Both the position numbers and the translations under genes were made by a program. From positions 1 to 29,059 of the forward strand of contig NZ_JOHO01000069.1 of NCBI RefSeq assembly GCF_000719705.1: a stretch of DNA of 29,059 bases, in the 5' to 3' direction. Positions 5,936 to 14,916 of this stretch are shown in pieces. The notes beneath the pieces are model-generated. The model was not told where the DNA came from and made no database searches. It saw only the letters and a program-made list of their open reading frames with translations. Origin of the DNA: Streptomyces sp. NRRL S-350. GTDB taxonomy: Bacteria > Actinomycetota > Actinomycetes > Streptomycetales > Streptomycetaceae. Position 1 is the stretch's first letter, and every line of letters begins with the position of its first letter.

Positions 5936-7456
5936 ATGTTCCAGAGGCAGGGGCGGAGTCTGTCCCGGATAACCACTGTCATGCTCACGACCAGCTTGGC
6001 GGTGGGCGGAGGCCTGTTCGTGGCGGCCGGTGCGGCGGTCGCGGCGGACACCCCGGGGTCGGGCGTGACCGCGGTGGTGCAGAACACGATGCTCGGCGAG
6101 AAGATCGACGTCGACGGCGAGGGCACCGTCGACGGTGGCCTCTTCACCCTCAAGACCGCCGACGGTGAGCTGCAGACCTACTGCATCGACTTCGGCTTCC
6201 CGGTCGACATCCGGAAGAAGATCCAGTACCAGGAGTCCGACTGGGCCTCCAGCTCCCTCGGCGACAAGAACAAGGTCGAGGCGGCCGCCAAGATCCGCTG
6301 GATCCTGGAGAACTCCTACCCGCAGGTCAAGGACCTCACGGCGCTCGCCAAGGCCGCCGGCGCGGGCAGCCTGACCGCCGAGGACGCCGCCGCGGGCACC
6401 CAGGCCGCGATCTGGAAGTACTCGGACGGCAAGAACGCGACCCCGCACAGCGCCAGCGCCACCAAGCTGCGCGACTACCTGACCGGTGGCGCCAACAAGG
6501 GCATCGCCGCCGAGCCCAAGCCCTCGCTGACCCTGACCCCGGACTCGGTCTCCGGCAAGTCCGGCGCCAAGCTGGGCCCGTTCACCCTCAACTCCAGCGC
6601 CGCCGAGGTGGAGCTGGCCGTCAGCGGTGACGCCGCCGACAAGGTCAAGCTGCTGGACAGCACCGGCAAGCCGGTCGGCGCCGCCCTGGCCGGCCCGATC
6701 GCCAAGGACACGCAGCTGTTCCTGGACGTGCCGGCCGGCACTCCGGACGGCGCGGTCGCGCTGAACGCCAGCGCCTCCACCGTCGTGCCCAGCGGCCGCG
6801 TCTTCCTCAGCAAGGGCTACACCCGCGAGGAGCACAGCCAGACCATGATCCTGGCCGGCTCCACCAAGCTGAACGTCGCCGCCGCGGCCAAGGCCACCTG
6901 GAAGCAGGGCAAGGGCGCGCTGGTCGACAGCACCGCCAAGGTCGAGTGCGCCAGCAACGGCGTGCGCGTCTCCGTCACCAACGGTGGTGACGAGGCCGGT
7001 GCCGTCACGGTCGGCAAGCAGCAGCTGACCGTCCAGCCGGGCAAGACCGAGAGCGTGCTCGTCCACGTCGACGAGAAGACCGGTTACAAGATCACCGTGA
7101 CCGGCCCGAACGGCTACAGCCGTGACTTCGAGGGCGTGCTGGACTGCAAGACCGGCACCGGTACCGGCGCCACGCCGACCTCCGGCCCGTCCACCCCGAC
7201 CGCCGGCGGCACCCCGTCGGGCACCCCGTCGGGCACCCCGTCCGGCTCCCCGTCCGGCTCCCCGAGTGCCGGCGCCGGCCAGCCGACCCCGGCGGCGACC
7301 ACCAGCGCCGCCCCCGGCACCGGTGGCCTGGCCCAGACCGGTGCCAATGACTCGACCCCGATCCTCGCCGCCGTCGCCGGTGGCCTGGTCGTGGCCGGTG
7401 GCGCCGCCGTCTTCGTCCTGCGCCGCCGCGGCCGCCACGGCCGCACCACCGCCTGA
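5936..7456 (+). CDS. Cys-Gln thioester (TQXA) cell-surface protein with LAxTG sorting signal
   Basis: A 506-residue secreted protein. A signal peptide runs to about residue 37 (hydrophobic core VMLTTSLAVGGGLFVAAGAAVA). The thioester domain follows: Cys83 in TYCIDFGFP and Gln156 in the TQAAIW motif match the internal Cys-Gln bond of TQXA/TED domains, a reactive group that can bind covalently to amines on surfaces or hosts. Residues 195-400 look like beta-rich stalk domains with Cys338 and Cys404. Residues 405-463 form a Thr/Ser/Pro/Gly wall-spanning linker containing PSGT/PSGS repeats. The C-terminus has LAQTG at 465-469, a membrane helix (about 475-495) and RRRGRHGR, a sorting signal for class E-type sortases. 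ATG 5936 is preceded by GGAGGGA (5923-5929). No sortase gene is in the window. The target of adhesion is unknown. Confidence 0.93.
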   Translation: MFQRQGRSLSRITTVMLTTSLAVGGGLFVAAGAAVAADTPGSGVTAVVQNTMLGEKIDVDGEGTVDGGLFTLKTADGELQTYCIDFGFPVDIRKKIQYQESDWASSSLGDKNKVEAAAKIRWILENSYPQVKDLTALAKAAGAGSLTAEDAAAGTQAAIWKYSDGKNATPHSASATKLRDYLTGGANKGIAAEPKPSLTLTPDSVSGKSGAKLGPFTLNSSAAEVELAVSGDAADKVKLLDSTGKPVGAALAGPIAKDTQLFLDVPAGTPDGAVALNASASTVVPSGRVFLSKGYTREEHSQTMILAGSTKLNVAAAAKATWKQGKGALVDSTAKVECASNGVRVSVTNGGDEAGAVTVGKQQLTVQPGKTESVLVHVDEKTGYKITVTGPNGYSRDFEGVLDCKTGTGTGATPTSGPSTPTAGGTPSGTPSGTPSGSPSGSPSAGAGQPTPAATTSAAPGTGGLAQTGANDSTPILAAVAGGLVVAGGAAVFVLRRRGRHGRTTA

Positions 7457-7524
7457 TCCCTGCGCACCGGTCCCCTGAGGCGCTGACCTCCTGAGAGGCG
7501 CCGACCCGGCACCGACGCAGAACC

Positions 7525-7561
7525 GGCCCGGCCTCCCGCACCCGCTGCGGGAGGCCGGGCC
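7525..7561 (+). terminator. Strong hairpin terminator after the surface protein gene
   Basis: GGCCCGGCCTCCCGCA (7525-7540) pairs perfectly over 16 bases with its complement at 7546-7561 around the loop CCCGC, followed by TTCG. It lies 68 bases after the stop. Confidence 0.85.
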
Positions 7562-7596
7562 TTCGCGTTGCCCGTAGCCTTCCCGGCCGACCGGCT

Positions 7597-7755
7597 CGGA
7601 GACGGGTTCGGAGGCCGGGTTCGGAAACCGGTCGGAGACGGATCGGAGACGGGTTCGGAGGCCGGGTTCGGAAACGGTTCGGAGACCGGGTTCGGAAACC
7701 GGTCGGAGACGGATCGGAGACCGGGTTCGGAAACGGGTCGGAGACGGATCGGAAG
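7597..7755. repeat. Tandem minisatellite upstream of ettA
   Basis: The motif CGGAGAC recurs at 7597, 7644, 7680 and 7715 in blocks of 47, 36 and 35 bases. The blocks are built from a roughly 12-base unit such as GGTTCGGAAACC or GGTTCGGAGACC. The block sits between a terminator and the ettA promoter region, with no supported gene. There are no unique spacers, so it is not a CRISPR array. Confidence 0.8.
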
Positions 7756-7900
7756 GAGACCCGGGACGGCCCCGGGAGGTGTCAGCGGCGGGGCGGGGAT
7801 ACCCCGGTGGGGCACCCCGGCGGTTCGGGGCCCGCGGCCGGGTGCGGCACAATGGAACGCTGCAAGCCGAATACTCCCGACGACGCCGGAGCGATCTCAC

Positions 7901-9565
<1,665 letters not shown>

Positions 9566-9580
9566 CATCCAGCTGTCACC

Positions 9581-9622
9581 GCGGCCCGGCAGACTGCCCC
9601 CCGGGGCGGCCTGCCGGGCCGC
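9581..9622 (+). terminator. Nested hairpin between ettA and thioesterase gene
   Basis: GCGGCCCGGCAG (9581-9592) pairs with CTGCCGGGCCGC (9611-9622). Inside the loop GCCCC (9596-9600) pairs with GGGGC (9603-9607). It could terminate or attenuate ettA transcription. Confidence 0.6.
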
Positions 9623-9689
9623 GGCCCGCCGTCACCGTCCGCCACCGCCGTCCGAGCGGCGGCGGACGACCGGACACCGAGGAGAACCC

Positions 9690-10133
9690 GTGGCCCGCCA
9701 CATCTACGCCTGCCCGCTGCGCTGGTCCGACATGGACGCCTTCGGGCACGTCAACAACGTCGTCTTCCTGCGCTACCTGGAGGAGGCCCGGATCGACTTC
9801 ATGTTCACCCAGGCCGCCGCGGCCGGCGCCGGGGAGTTCGCGGGCGGTTCGGTGGTGGCGCGCCACGAGATCGACTACAAGCGTCCGCTGGTGCACCGGC
9901 CGGAGCCGGTCACCATCGAGACCTGGGTGACGAAGATCGGCGGCGCGTCGCTGACCGTCTCGTACGAGATCAAGGACGTGGACGAGGACGGCACCGACAT
10001 CGTGTACGTCCGGGCGTCCACCGTGGTCGTCCCCTACGACCTGGCCGAGGGCCGGCCGCGCCGGATCTCGCCCGTGGAGCGGGAGTTCCTCGGCCGCTTC
10101 ATGGACGAGGCGCCCGTCGCCGTCGCCGTCTGA
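9690..10133 (+). CDS. Acyl-CoA thioesterase, 4HBT hotdog family
   Basis: A 147-residue single hotdog domain. The N-terminal RWSDMDAFGHVNNVVFLRYLEEAR carries the 4HBT active-site pattern, in which the Asp and the GHVNN region position the thioester. RHEIDYKRPLVHRPEPVTIETWV and VRASTVVVPYDLAEGRPRRIS follow, as in YbgC/FadM-type thioesterases. It should hydrolyse acyl-CoA or a related thioester in the cytoplasm. GTG 9690 has GAGGAG five bases upstream. It lies downstream of ettA, probably separated by the hairpin, and upstream of a gene of unknown function starting 31 bases after its stop. The physiological acyl group is not known. Confidence 0.9.
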   Translation: MARHIYACPLRWSDMDAFGHVNNVVFLRYLEEARIDFMFTQAAAAGAGEFAGGSVVARHEIDYKRPLVHRPEPVTIETWVTKIGGASLTVSYEIKDVDEDGTDIVYVRASTVVVPYDLAEGRPRRISPVEREFLGRFMDEAPVAVAV

Positions 10134-10163
10134 CCGTTACCCGACGATTCGAGCTGAGCCGCG

Positions 10164-10856
10164 TTGACCATCACCGCCCGTCTCGCCCTGACCGATGCCG
10201 GGGAGGCCGCCGACCTCTCCGCCTTCCTGCTGCGCCTGCTGCGCTTCGACAAGGCGGCCGCCGTGCGGCTGCAGGCGGTCGGCCCGGGGGCGGACGACGG
10301 CGTGCTGGCGGTCTTCGGCCGGCTGCCGCTGGGCGGTTCGGGCGCGCTGGCGATCCGTACCGCGCGGCTGGGCGGCCTCGCCGAGCCGGTGGACCTGACC
10401 GCCTCGGCGGGCCAACTGCTGGACGGCGTGGACACCGGGACGGGGACCGTCACGCTGCCCGCGCCGGTGACCGGCCCGGCCTGGGCCGGGCTGCTGCCGC
10501 CGCGCACCGGCTGGCGGCCGGTCGGTGCGCCGCCGGCGGCCGAGGTGTACCCCGAACTGATGGCCGGGGTCGGGGAGTTCCGTGAGCGGAGCGAGGCCGT
10601 CCCGGCGCACCACCGGACCCGGGCGGTGCTGGACGCGCTGGCGGACGAGATCTGGTCCCGCCCGGTGGCGGCGCTGCCGGAGCTGCCGCTGCGGGCGGTG
10701 CACGCCGCGTACGTGATCGGCTTCCTGAAGCCCGGCGCCCCGCTGACCGTGCACCGGGCGGGCGGCTGGCTGCGGTTGAGCGCCCCGGCGGGCTCGGTGG
10801 CGGTGCGCACCGCGGGCGCGCCGGGGGCGGGGCTCGGGCTCAGCCCGCTGCGGTAG
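10164..10856 (+). CDS. Conserved hypothetical protein next to thioesterase and globin genes
   Basis: A 230-residue protein with clear high-GC codon bias and no domain I can name. It starts TITARLALTDAGEAADLSAF, followed by LLRLLRFDKAAAVRLQA, and is Ala/Leu/Gly-rich and soluble in appearance, with no signal peptide or membrane helix. The TTG at 10164 is the first possible start because an in-frame TGA lies at 10155; a ribosome site is weak (GAGC). It probably forms one transcript with the thioesterase 31 bases upstream and converges on the globin gene. The function is unknown. Confidence 0.75.
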   Translation: MTITARLALTDAGEAADLSAFLLRLLRFDKAAAVRLQAVGPGADDGVLAVFGRLPLGGSGALAIRTARLGGLAEPVDLTASAGQLLDGVDTGTGTVTLPAPVTGPAWAGLLPPRTGWRPVGAPPAAEVYPELMAGVGEFRERSEAVPAHHRTRAVLDALADEIWSRPVAALPELPLRAVHAAYVIGFLKPGAPLTVHRAGGWLRLSAPAGSVAVRTAGAPGAGLGLSPLR

Positions 10857-10875
10857 CCCCCGGCCCGCCGGGGCT
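10855..10875. terminator. Short bidirectional terminator between convergent genes
   Basis: AGCCCC (10855-10860) pairs with GGGGCT (10870-10875), extended inside by GG/CC with one bulged C. It overlaps the last bases of the upstream stop codon and sits just before the convergent globin stop. Confidence 0.5.
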
Positions 10876-10877
10876 GG

Positions 10878-11282
10878 TCAGCCCTCGGTGTTGATCATCG
10901 AGGCGGCGGCGTAGGTCAGGTACTCCAGCAGCTGCCGCTCGTGCTCCTCGGGCAGCTCCAGGCTCGCGACGGCCGCCCGCATGTGCTTCAACCAGGCGTC
11001 GTGGGCCGCGTGGTCGACCTTGAACGGCGCGTGCCGCATCCGCAGCCGGGGGTGGCCGCGCCGGTCGCTGTAGGTGCGCGGGCCGCCCCAGTACTGCATC
11101 AGGAACAGCGCCATGCGCTCCTCGGCCGGCCCGAGGTCTCCCTCGGGGTACATCGGCCGCAGCAACTCGTCCTCGGCGATGCCCTCGTAGAAGCGGTGGG
11201 CCAGGCGCCGGAAGGTCGGCTCACCGCCGACCTGGTCGTAGAAGGTCTCCTCGCTCAACGTGCCCCGCCGGATCTCTCTCAC
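10878..11282 (-). CDS. glbO: Group II truncated haemoglobin (GlbO type)
   Basis: A 134-residue 2-on-2 globin very close to mycobacterial GlbO. It has TFYDQVGGEPTFRRLAHRFY, LRPMYPEGDLGPAEERMALF, the signature QYWGGPRTYSDRRGHPRLRMRH containing the conserved Trp and the proximal His segment, and a C-terminus YLTYAAASMIN. It would bind haem and oxygen or NO in the cytoplasm, with roles in O2/NO handling or redox stress. The frame is open further upstream, but GTG 11282 (VREIRRGTLSEETFY) fits the family N-terminus; no good ribosome site is seen for any start. It stands alone, convergent with 10164-10856 and downstream of the ABC exporter on the same strand. Confidence 0.93.
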   Translation of the reverse strand: MREIRRGTLSEETFYDQVGGEPTFRRLAHRFYEGIAEDELLRPMYPEGDLGPAEERMALFLMQYWGGPRTYSDRRGHPRLRMRHAPFKVDHAAHDAWLKHMRAAVASLELPEEHERQLLEYLTYAAASMINTEG

Positions 11283-11384
11283 CCGACCATGGTCGCAGAC
11301 GCCGACGGGGTCGTACACCGGGACCAACGGCGTACGACCCCTCGGAGCGGTCAGCGGTCAGCGGGCGCGGTCAGCGGACGGCGG

Positions 11385-12548
11385 TCAGGCGTCTTCCCAC
11401 TTGAACAGCCTCCAGGCGATGGCGGTCAGCACCGCCGCGAAGAGCAGCAGGCCGCCCATGGTCGGCAGGGCGTCCATGACGCCGCCGCCGCGGGTCAGCA
11501 CCGACTGGGCGGAGTCGACCAGGTAGTGCAGCGGCATGATCTTGGAGATGGTCTGCAGCCAGCCCGGAGCGCCGTCCAGCGGGAAGAACGAGCCGGACAG
11601 GAAGGACATCGGCAGCACGATGACCTGCGAGATGCCGTTGGCGGCCTCCTCGGTCTTGGCGACCGAGCCGGCCAGCAGGCCGATGGACATGAAGGCGAGC
11701 GTCGCGCAGGCCACCAGCGGGATGACCAGCCACCAGTCGCCGGTGAGTCTGAGCCCGAAGAAGCTCGTGGCGACGACCAGGAAGACGGCGCTCTGCAGGA
11801 GCGCGGTCAGCAGTGAGACCACGATCCGGGAGCTGACGACGGTGCCCGCGCTGATCGGGGCCAGCCGCAGCCGGCGCAGCACCTTGGTCTTGCGCCAGTT
11901 GACCAGGGTCAGAGCGGCGCCGAAGACCGCGCCGGTGGCGACGGCCCAGCCGAGCAGACCGGGGGTGAGGAACTGGATCGGCTTGAGCGACTTGTCCTCG
12001 ACCTGCTGGGCGTCCAGCACGTAGGCCGGCGGCCGACCGGTGGCGGCCTGGTTGGCGCCCTGGACCACCGAGTCGAGGATGCCGCGGAGCGCGCCGGCGC
12101 GGACGGTGTCGGCGGCGCTGTAGCGCAGTTCGACCTTGCCGTCCGGGCCCTGCGTGATCAGTGCGTCGAAGTCGCCCTTGCGGACCTTCTCCAGGGTGGC
12201 CGGCTCGTCGTCGGTCCTGGTGATCGTGAGGACCTGGTCGAGCCCGGCCCGTTCGCCGCCCTGCATGGAGTCGAACAGCTGCACCGCGCCGACCTGCGCC
12301 ACCTTGGCGTGCGGGCTGCCGGAGCCCTTGGTGACGCTGCCGAAGAAGACCAGGAACACCAGGGGGAAGAGCAGGATGAAGAAGGTCGCGGTGCGGTCGC
12401 GCTTCATGCCGAGCAGCATCGCCCGGGAGAGGCTCCAGAACGCGCTGACCCGCTCCCGCTCCCGCTCCCGTTCCCGTTCGCCGGCGGCGCCGGCCGCACC
12501 GCCCCGCAGGGCGGGGTCCTTCGGCTCGGTGGGGGTGGTGGCGGTCAT
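11385..12548 (-). CDS. ABC-2 type exporter permease
   Basis: A 387-residue membrane protein of the ABC-2 family. A cytoplasmic N-terminus of about 38 residues includes an ERERERERER run. TM1 follows (FFILLFPLVFLVFFGSV), then a large extracytoplasmic domain (about 75-180), then five hydrophobic segments: FLTPGLLGWAVATGAVFGAAL, VSLLTALLQSAVFLVVA, WWLVIPLVACATLAFMSIGLL, QVIVLPMSFLSGSFFPL and GGLLLFAAVLTAIAW. The layout matches NodJ/DrrB-like exporters of drugs or lipids. Its ATG overlaps the stop of the ATPase gene by four bases (ATGA, 12545-12548), so the two are translationally coupled and should form one transporter. The substrate is unknown. Confidence 0.92.
   Translation of the reverse strand: MTATTPTEPKDPALRGGAAGAAGERERERERERVSAFWSLSRAMLLGMKRDRTATFFILLFPLVFLVFFGSVTKGSGSPHAKVAQVGAVQLFDSMQGGERAGLDQVLTITRTDDEPATLEKVRKGDFDALITQGPDGKVELRYSAADTVRAGALRGILDSVVQGANQAATGRPPAYVLDAQQVEDKSLKPIQFLTPGLLGWAVATGAVFGAALTLVNWRKTKVLRRLRLAPISAGTVVSSRIVVSLLTALLQSAVFLVVATSFFGLRLTGDWWLVIPLVACATLAFMSIGLLAGSVAKTEEAANGISQVIVLPMSFLSGSFFPLDGAPGWLQTISKIMPLHYLVDSAQSVLTRGGGVMDALPTMGGLLLFAAVLTAIAWRLFKWEDA
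12449..12480. repeat. Hexanucleotide repeat encoding Glu-Arg pairs
   Basis: Repeated CGCTCC/CGTTCC hexamers, about five in a row, encode ERERERERER near the permease N-terminus. Gain or loss of whole units would keep the frame, so length variation between strains is likely. Confidence 0.8.
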
Positions 12549-13462
12549 GCGCGGAACTCCCGTCCGGTCAGCTGGAGGAAGACGTCCTCCAGGGTGGCGC
12601 CGCGCACTTCGAGGCCGCGCAGGGCGTTGTGCTCGGCCAGGACGCCGAGCACCGGGGCCGGAAGGCGGGTGGAGAAGGAGAGCGAGACGGTGTCGTCCTC
12701 CAGGTTGGCGATGTCGGCGCCGGTCGTGGTCAGCAGCGCGCGGGCCCGGTCGAGCGGCAGTTGGCCGGAGGCCACGCTGATCCGGACGGTGTCGTCGATC
12801 TCGCGGATCAGCGCCGCCGGGGCGCCGGTGTGCAGGATCCTGCCGTGGTCCATGATCGAGACCCGGTCGCAGAGCACCTCGGCCTCGTCCAGGTAGTGCG
12901 TGGTGAGCACGACCGTGCGGCCCTCGGCGTTGATGTCGCGCAGGAGGTCCCAGAGGTTGCGCCGGGACTGCGGGTCGAGGCCGGTGGTGGGCTCGTCGAG
13001 GAAGACGAGTTCCGGGTCGTGGGCCAGGGCGCAGGCGATCGACAGGCGCTGGGCCTGACCGCCGGACATCTGGTCGGTCAGTGTCGCGGCCTTGTCCGCG
13101 AGGCCGACCCGCTCCAGCATCGCGTCGGCCCGCTTGGGGCCGACCCCGTAGAACGACGCGAAGGTGCGGATCGTCTCCCGGGCCGTCAGTTTCCGGAAGA
13201 AGGCGGAGGCCTGGAACTGCACGCCGATTCGCGGCAGCAGTTTCGGGTTGCGCGGCCAGGGAGCCATCCCCAGCAGCTCGATCCGGCCCTCGTCCGGTTT
13301 CCGGACGCCTTCCAGGATCTCCATCGTGGTGGTCTTCCCGGCGCCGTTGGGGCCCAGGATCCCGTAGAACTCGCCGGCCTCGACGGTGAAGGACACCCCG
13401 TCGACGGCCTGCACATCCCCGTACCGCTGACGGATGCCGTCGGCGGATATAGCTGCAGTCAT
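12545..13462 (-). CDS. ABC-2 type exporter ATP-binding protein (DrrA-like)
   Basis: A 305-residue ABC ATPase. Walker A is GPNGAGKTTTMEIL (about residues 38-45), the Q-loop region VQFQASAFFRKLTARE, the signature QMSGGQAQRLSIACAL, Walker B LVFLDEPTTGLD, and the H-loop TTHYLDEAEVL. The C-terminal 80 residues are the regulatory extension of DrrA/CcmA-like exporters, ending LEDVFLQLTGREFRA. It energises the permease encoded by the overlapping downstream gene. ATG 13462 lies eight bases after a TAGTCT -10 box, so the mRNA is probably leaderless or nearly so. The exported compound is unknown; a lipid, antibiotic or polyketide is typical. Confidence 0.95.
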   Translation of the reverse strand: MTAAISADGIRQRYGDVQAVDGVSFTVEAGEFYGILGPNGAGKTTTMEILEGVRKPDEGRIELLGMAPWPRNPKLLPRIGVQFQASAFFRKLTARETIRTFASFYGVGPKRADAMLERVGLADKAATLTDQMSGGQAQRLSIACALAHDPELVFLDEPTTGLDPQSRRNLWDLLRDINAEGRTVVLTTHYLDEAEVLCDRVSIMDHGRILHTGAPAALIREIDDTVRISVASGQLPLDRARALLTTTGADIANLEDDTVSLSFSTRLPAPVLGVLAEHNALRGLEVRGATLEDVFLQLTGREFRA

Positions 13463-13470
13463 GTGCCCTG

Positions 13471-13499
13471 AGACTAGGGCTTCCGAGCGCTCCTGTGCA
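13471..13499 (-). promoter_or_regulatory. Promoter of the ABC-2 exporter operon
   Basis: On the minus strand TGCACA (13499-13494) and TAGTCT (13476-13471) are spaced by exactly 17 bases. The predicted RNA start is within one or two bases of the ATG at 13462, implying a leaderless transcript. Confidence 0.6.
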
Positions 13500-13546
13500 C
13501 ACCGTGGACAGGGAATCCGTGGGTTCCCGGAAGATTTCGGGACGAA

Positions 13547-13584
13547 GCCGGGCCGGGCGGATGTCGTGTTCCGCCCGGCCCGGC
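13547..13584 (-). terminator. Terminator of the pknG-FHA gene cluster
   Basis: GCCGGGCCGGGCGGA (13547-13561) pairs perfectly over 15 bases with 13570-13584 around an 8-base loop. It lies 53 bases beyond the FHA stop in the direction of transcription and insulates the cluster from the exporter promoter. Confidence 0.85.
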
Positions 13585-13637
13585 CGGAGTCGTCCCCGAC
13601 GGCGCCTCGGCGCGCCGCCTGACGAAGGGTCGGCGCG

Positions 13638-14843
13638 TCAGGCGCGGTGCACCGTGATCGTCGTCCAGGCGCCGATGTGGATCCGGTCGCCGTCGTTCAG
13701 CGGTACGGCGGTGTGCGGGGCGATCGGCTCCGCGCCGCCGTTCACGGTGGTGCCGTTGGTCGAGTCCTGGTCGACCAGCACCCAGCTGCCGTCGGCCTGT
13801 TCGGCGAGCAGGGCGTGCTGGTGCGAGGCGCCCGGGTCCTCCGGCGGGACGGACAGGTCGATCTCGGGGACGGTGCCGCGGTGCTGGCTGCGCCGGCCGA
13901 TCCGCAGCTGGCCGCGGCCGGTCAGCGGGATCCGGCGCTCGGGGCAGTACGGCGGGAAGAACAGGCCGGCCGCCTCGGGGCCGCTGCGCGCCATCATGTC
14001 GGTGAAGTAGTCCCGGTCGGCCGCGATCACGGCGATCCAGTTGGTCCGCACCGGCTCGGCCGGGCCGGCCTCCTGGTGGGGCGGCTGCGACTGCGGCGGG
14101 GCCAGGTGGAAGGACGTGCCGAAGTCGCCGCCGCGGTTGTTGGGGCCGGGGCCGACGGGCTGGGCGTACACCGGGCCGGAGTCCTCGCGCGGCTGGGCCT
14201 CGGGGAAGGCTCCCTCGGACGCGGGCCGTTCCGGCCCGGCACCGGGTGCGGCGGGCGGGTAGCCGTACGTGTGCGGCTGGTCCGGGGTCTGCGGCTGCTG
14301 CGGGACGGGCGGGGCGACGGCCTGCTGGGCGGCCGGGGGCTGCCCGGGGGCGTGCTGCCCGTACGGCTGCCCGCCGTACCCGGGCTGCGGCTGCTGCGGG
14401 GCGCCGCCGTACGCCGCCGGGATGTTCAGGGGCGGCGGCTGGGCGGGGCCGGGTGCGGCCGCGCCGGGCGCCGGGGCCTGGCGGCGCGACGGGGTGGACA
14501 GCTCGTAGTCGTAGCCGCACTCCTCGCAGAACCGTCCGGTCTGCGGGCTGCGGCAGATCGGGCAGACGGACAGGCCCTCGGTGAGGCCCTGCTGCGCCGG
14601 CGGCGGGAAGGCTCCGGGCGGCGGGGCGGCGCCCGTGGGCATCGGCGGCATCGGCGGCGCGCCGTAGGGCGCACCGCCGTGCTGCCCGTACCCGGCGGGC
14701 GCGCCGGGGGCCGGGTCGGCGCCGGGGGCTCCCGGGTAGCCCGGGTGGGCACCGGGGGCCGGGGCCGGCGGGGTCATCGGGAAGCCGCAGAAGTCGCACC
14801 AGTCCTCGGCCTGCGACTCGTGGCCCCTCGGGCAGATCGGCAT
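13638..14843 (-). CDS. FHA domain protein with paired zinc-ribbon motifs
   Basis: A 401-residue cytoplasmic protein. Residues 1-20 hold a zinc-ribbon-like motif (MPICPRGHES, then WCDFCG; Cys4, His8, Cys16, Cys19). A long Pro/Gly/Gln/Tyr-rich linker follows, interrupted by a second ribbon, VCPICRS...FCEECGYDYEL (Cys94, 97, 106, 109). The C-terminal FHA domain (about 310-401) has RIGRRSQHRG, SHQHALLAEQ and DSTNGTTVNGG, the phospho-threonine-binding signature. It should read Thr phosphorylation, most likely made by the PknG-type kinase of the same cluster, comparable in principle to GarA, though the N-terminus has no GarA-like ETT motif that I can see. ATG 14843 is chosen because of GAGGGGGA just upstream; nine earlier in-frame codons are open. 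A 9-bp stem (14860-14868/14892-14900) separates it from the VWA gene. Confidence 0.9.
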   Translation of the reverse strand: MPICPRGHESQAEDWCDFCGFPMTPPAPAPGAHPGYPGAPGADPAPGAPAGYGQHGGAPYGAPPMPPMPTGAAPPPGAFPPPAQQGLTEGLSVCPICRSPQTGRFCEECGYDYELSTPSRRQAPAPGAAAPGPAQPPPLNIPAAYGGAPQQPQPGYGGQPYGQHAPGQPPAAQQAVAPPVPQQPQTPDQPHTYGYPPAAPGAGPERPASEGAFPEAQPREDSGPVYAQPVGPGPNNRGGDFGTSFHLAPPQSQPPHQEAGPAEPVRTNWIAVIAADRDYFTDMMARSGPEAAGLFFPPYCPERRIPLTGRGQLRIGRRSQHRGTVPEIDLSVPPEDPGASHQHALLAEQADGSWVLVDQDSTNGTTVNGGAEPIAPHTAVPLNDGDRIHIGAWTTITVHRA

Positions 14844-14916
14844 CAGGTCCCCCTCGTTTCGGGCCGGCACGGTGCGGCGTCGCGCCGGGGCGCCGGCCCG
14901 GCCACGTCTTCAGCGG

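Larger units (their letters stand above)
7457..7900. other. 444-base intergenic region before ettA
   Basis: It holds the terminator at 7525-7561, the minisatellite at 7597-7755, and about 145 bases of probable ettA promoter and leader. The best -10-like elements are CACAAT (7848-7853) and AATACT (7870-7875), neither with a good -35. I see no gene here. Confidence 0.6.

Noticed and set aside
7590..7760. Regular repeats considered as a CRISPR array
   Set aside because: The units are contiguous with no unique spacers of constant length, and no cas genes are present.
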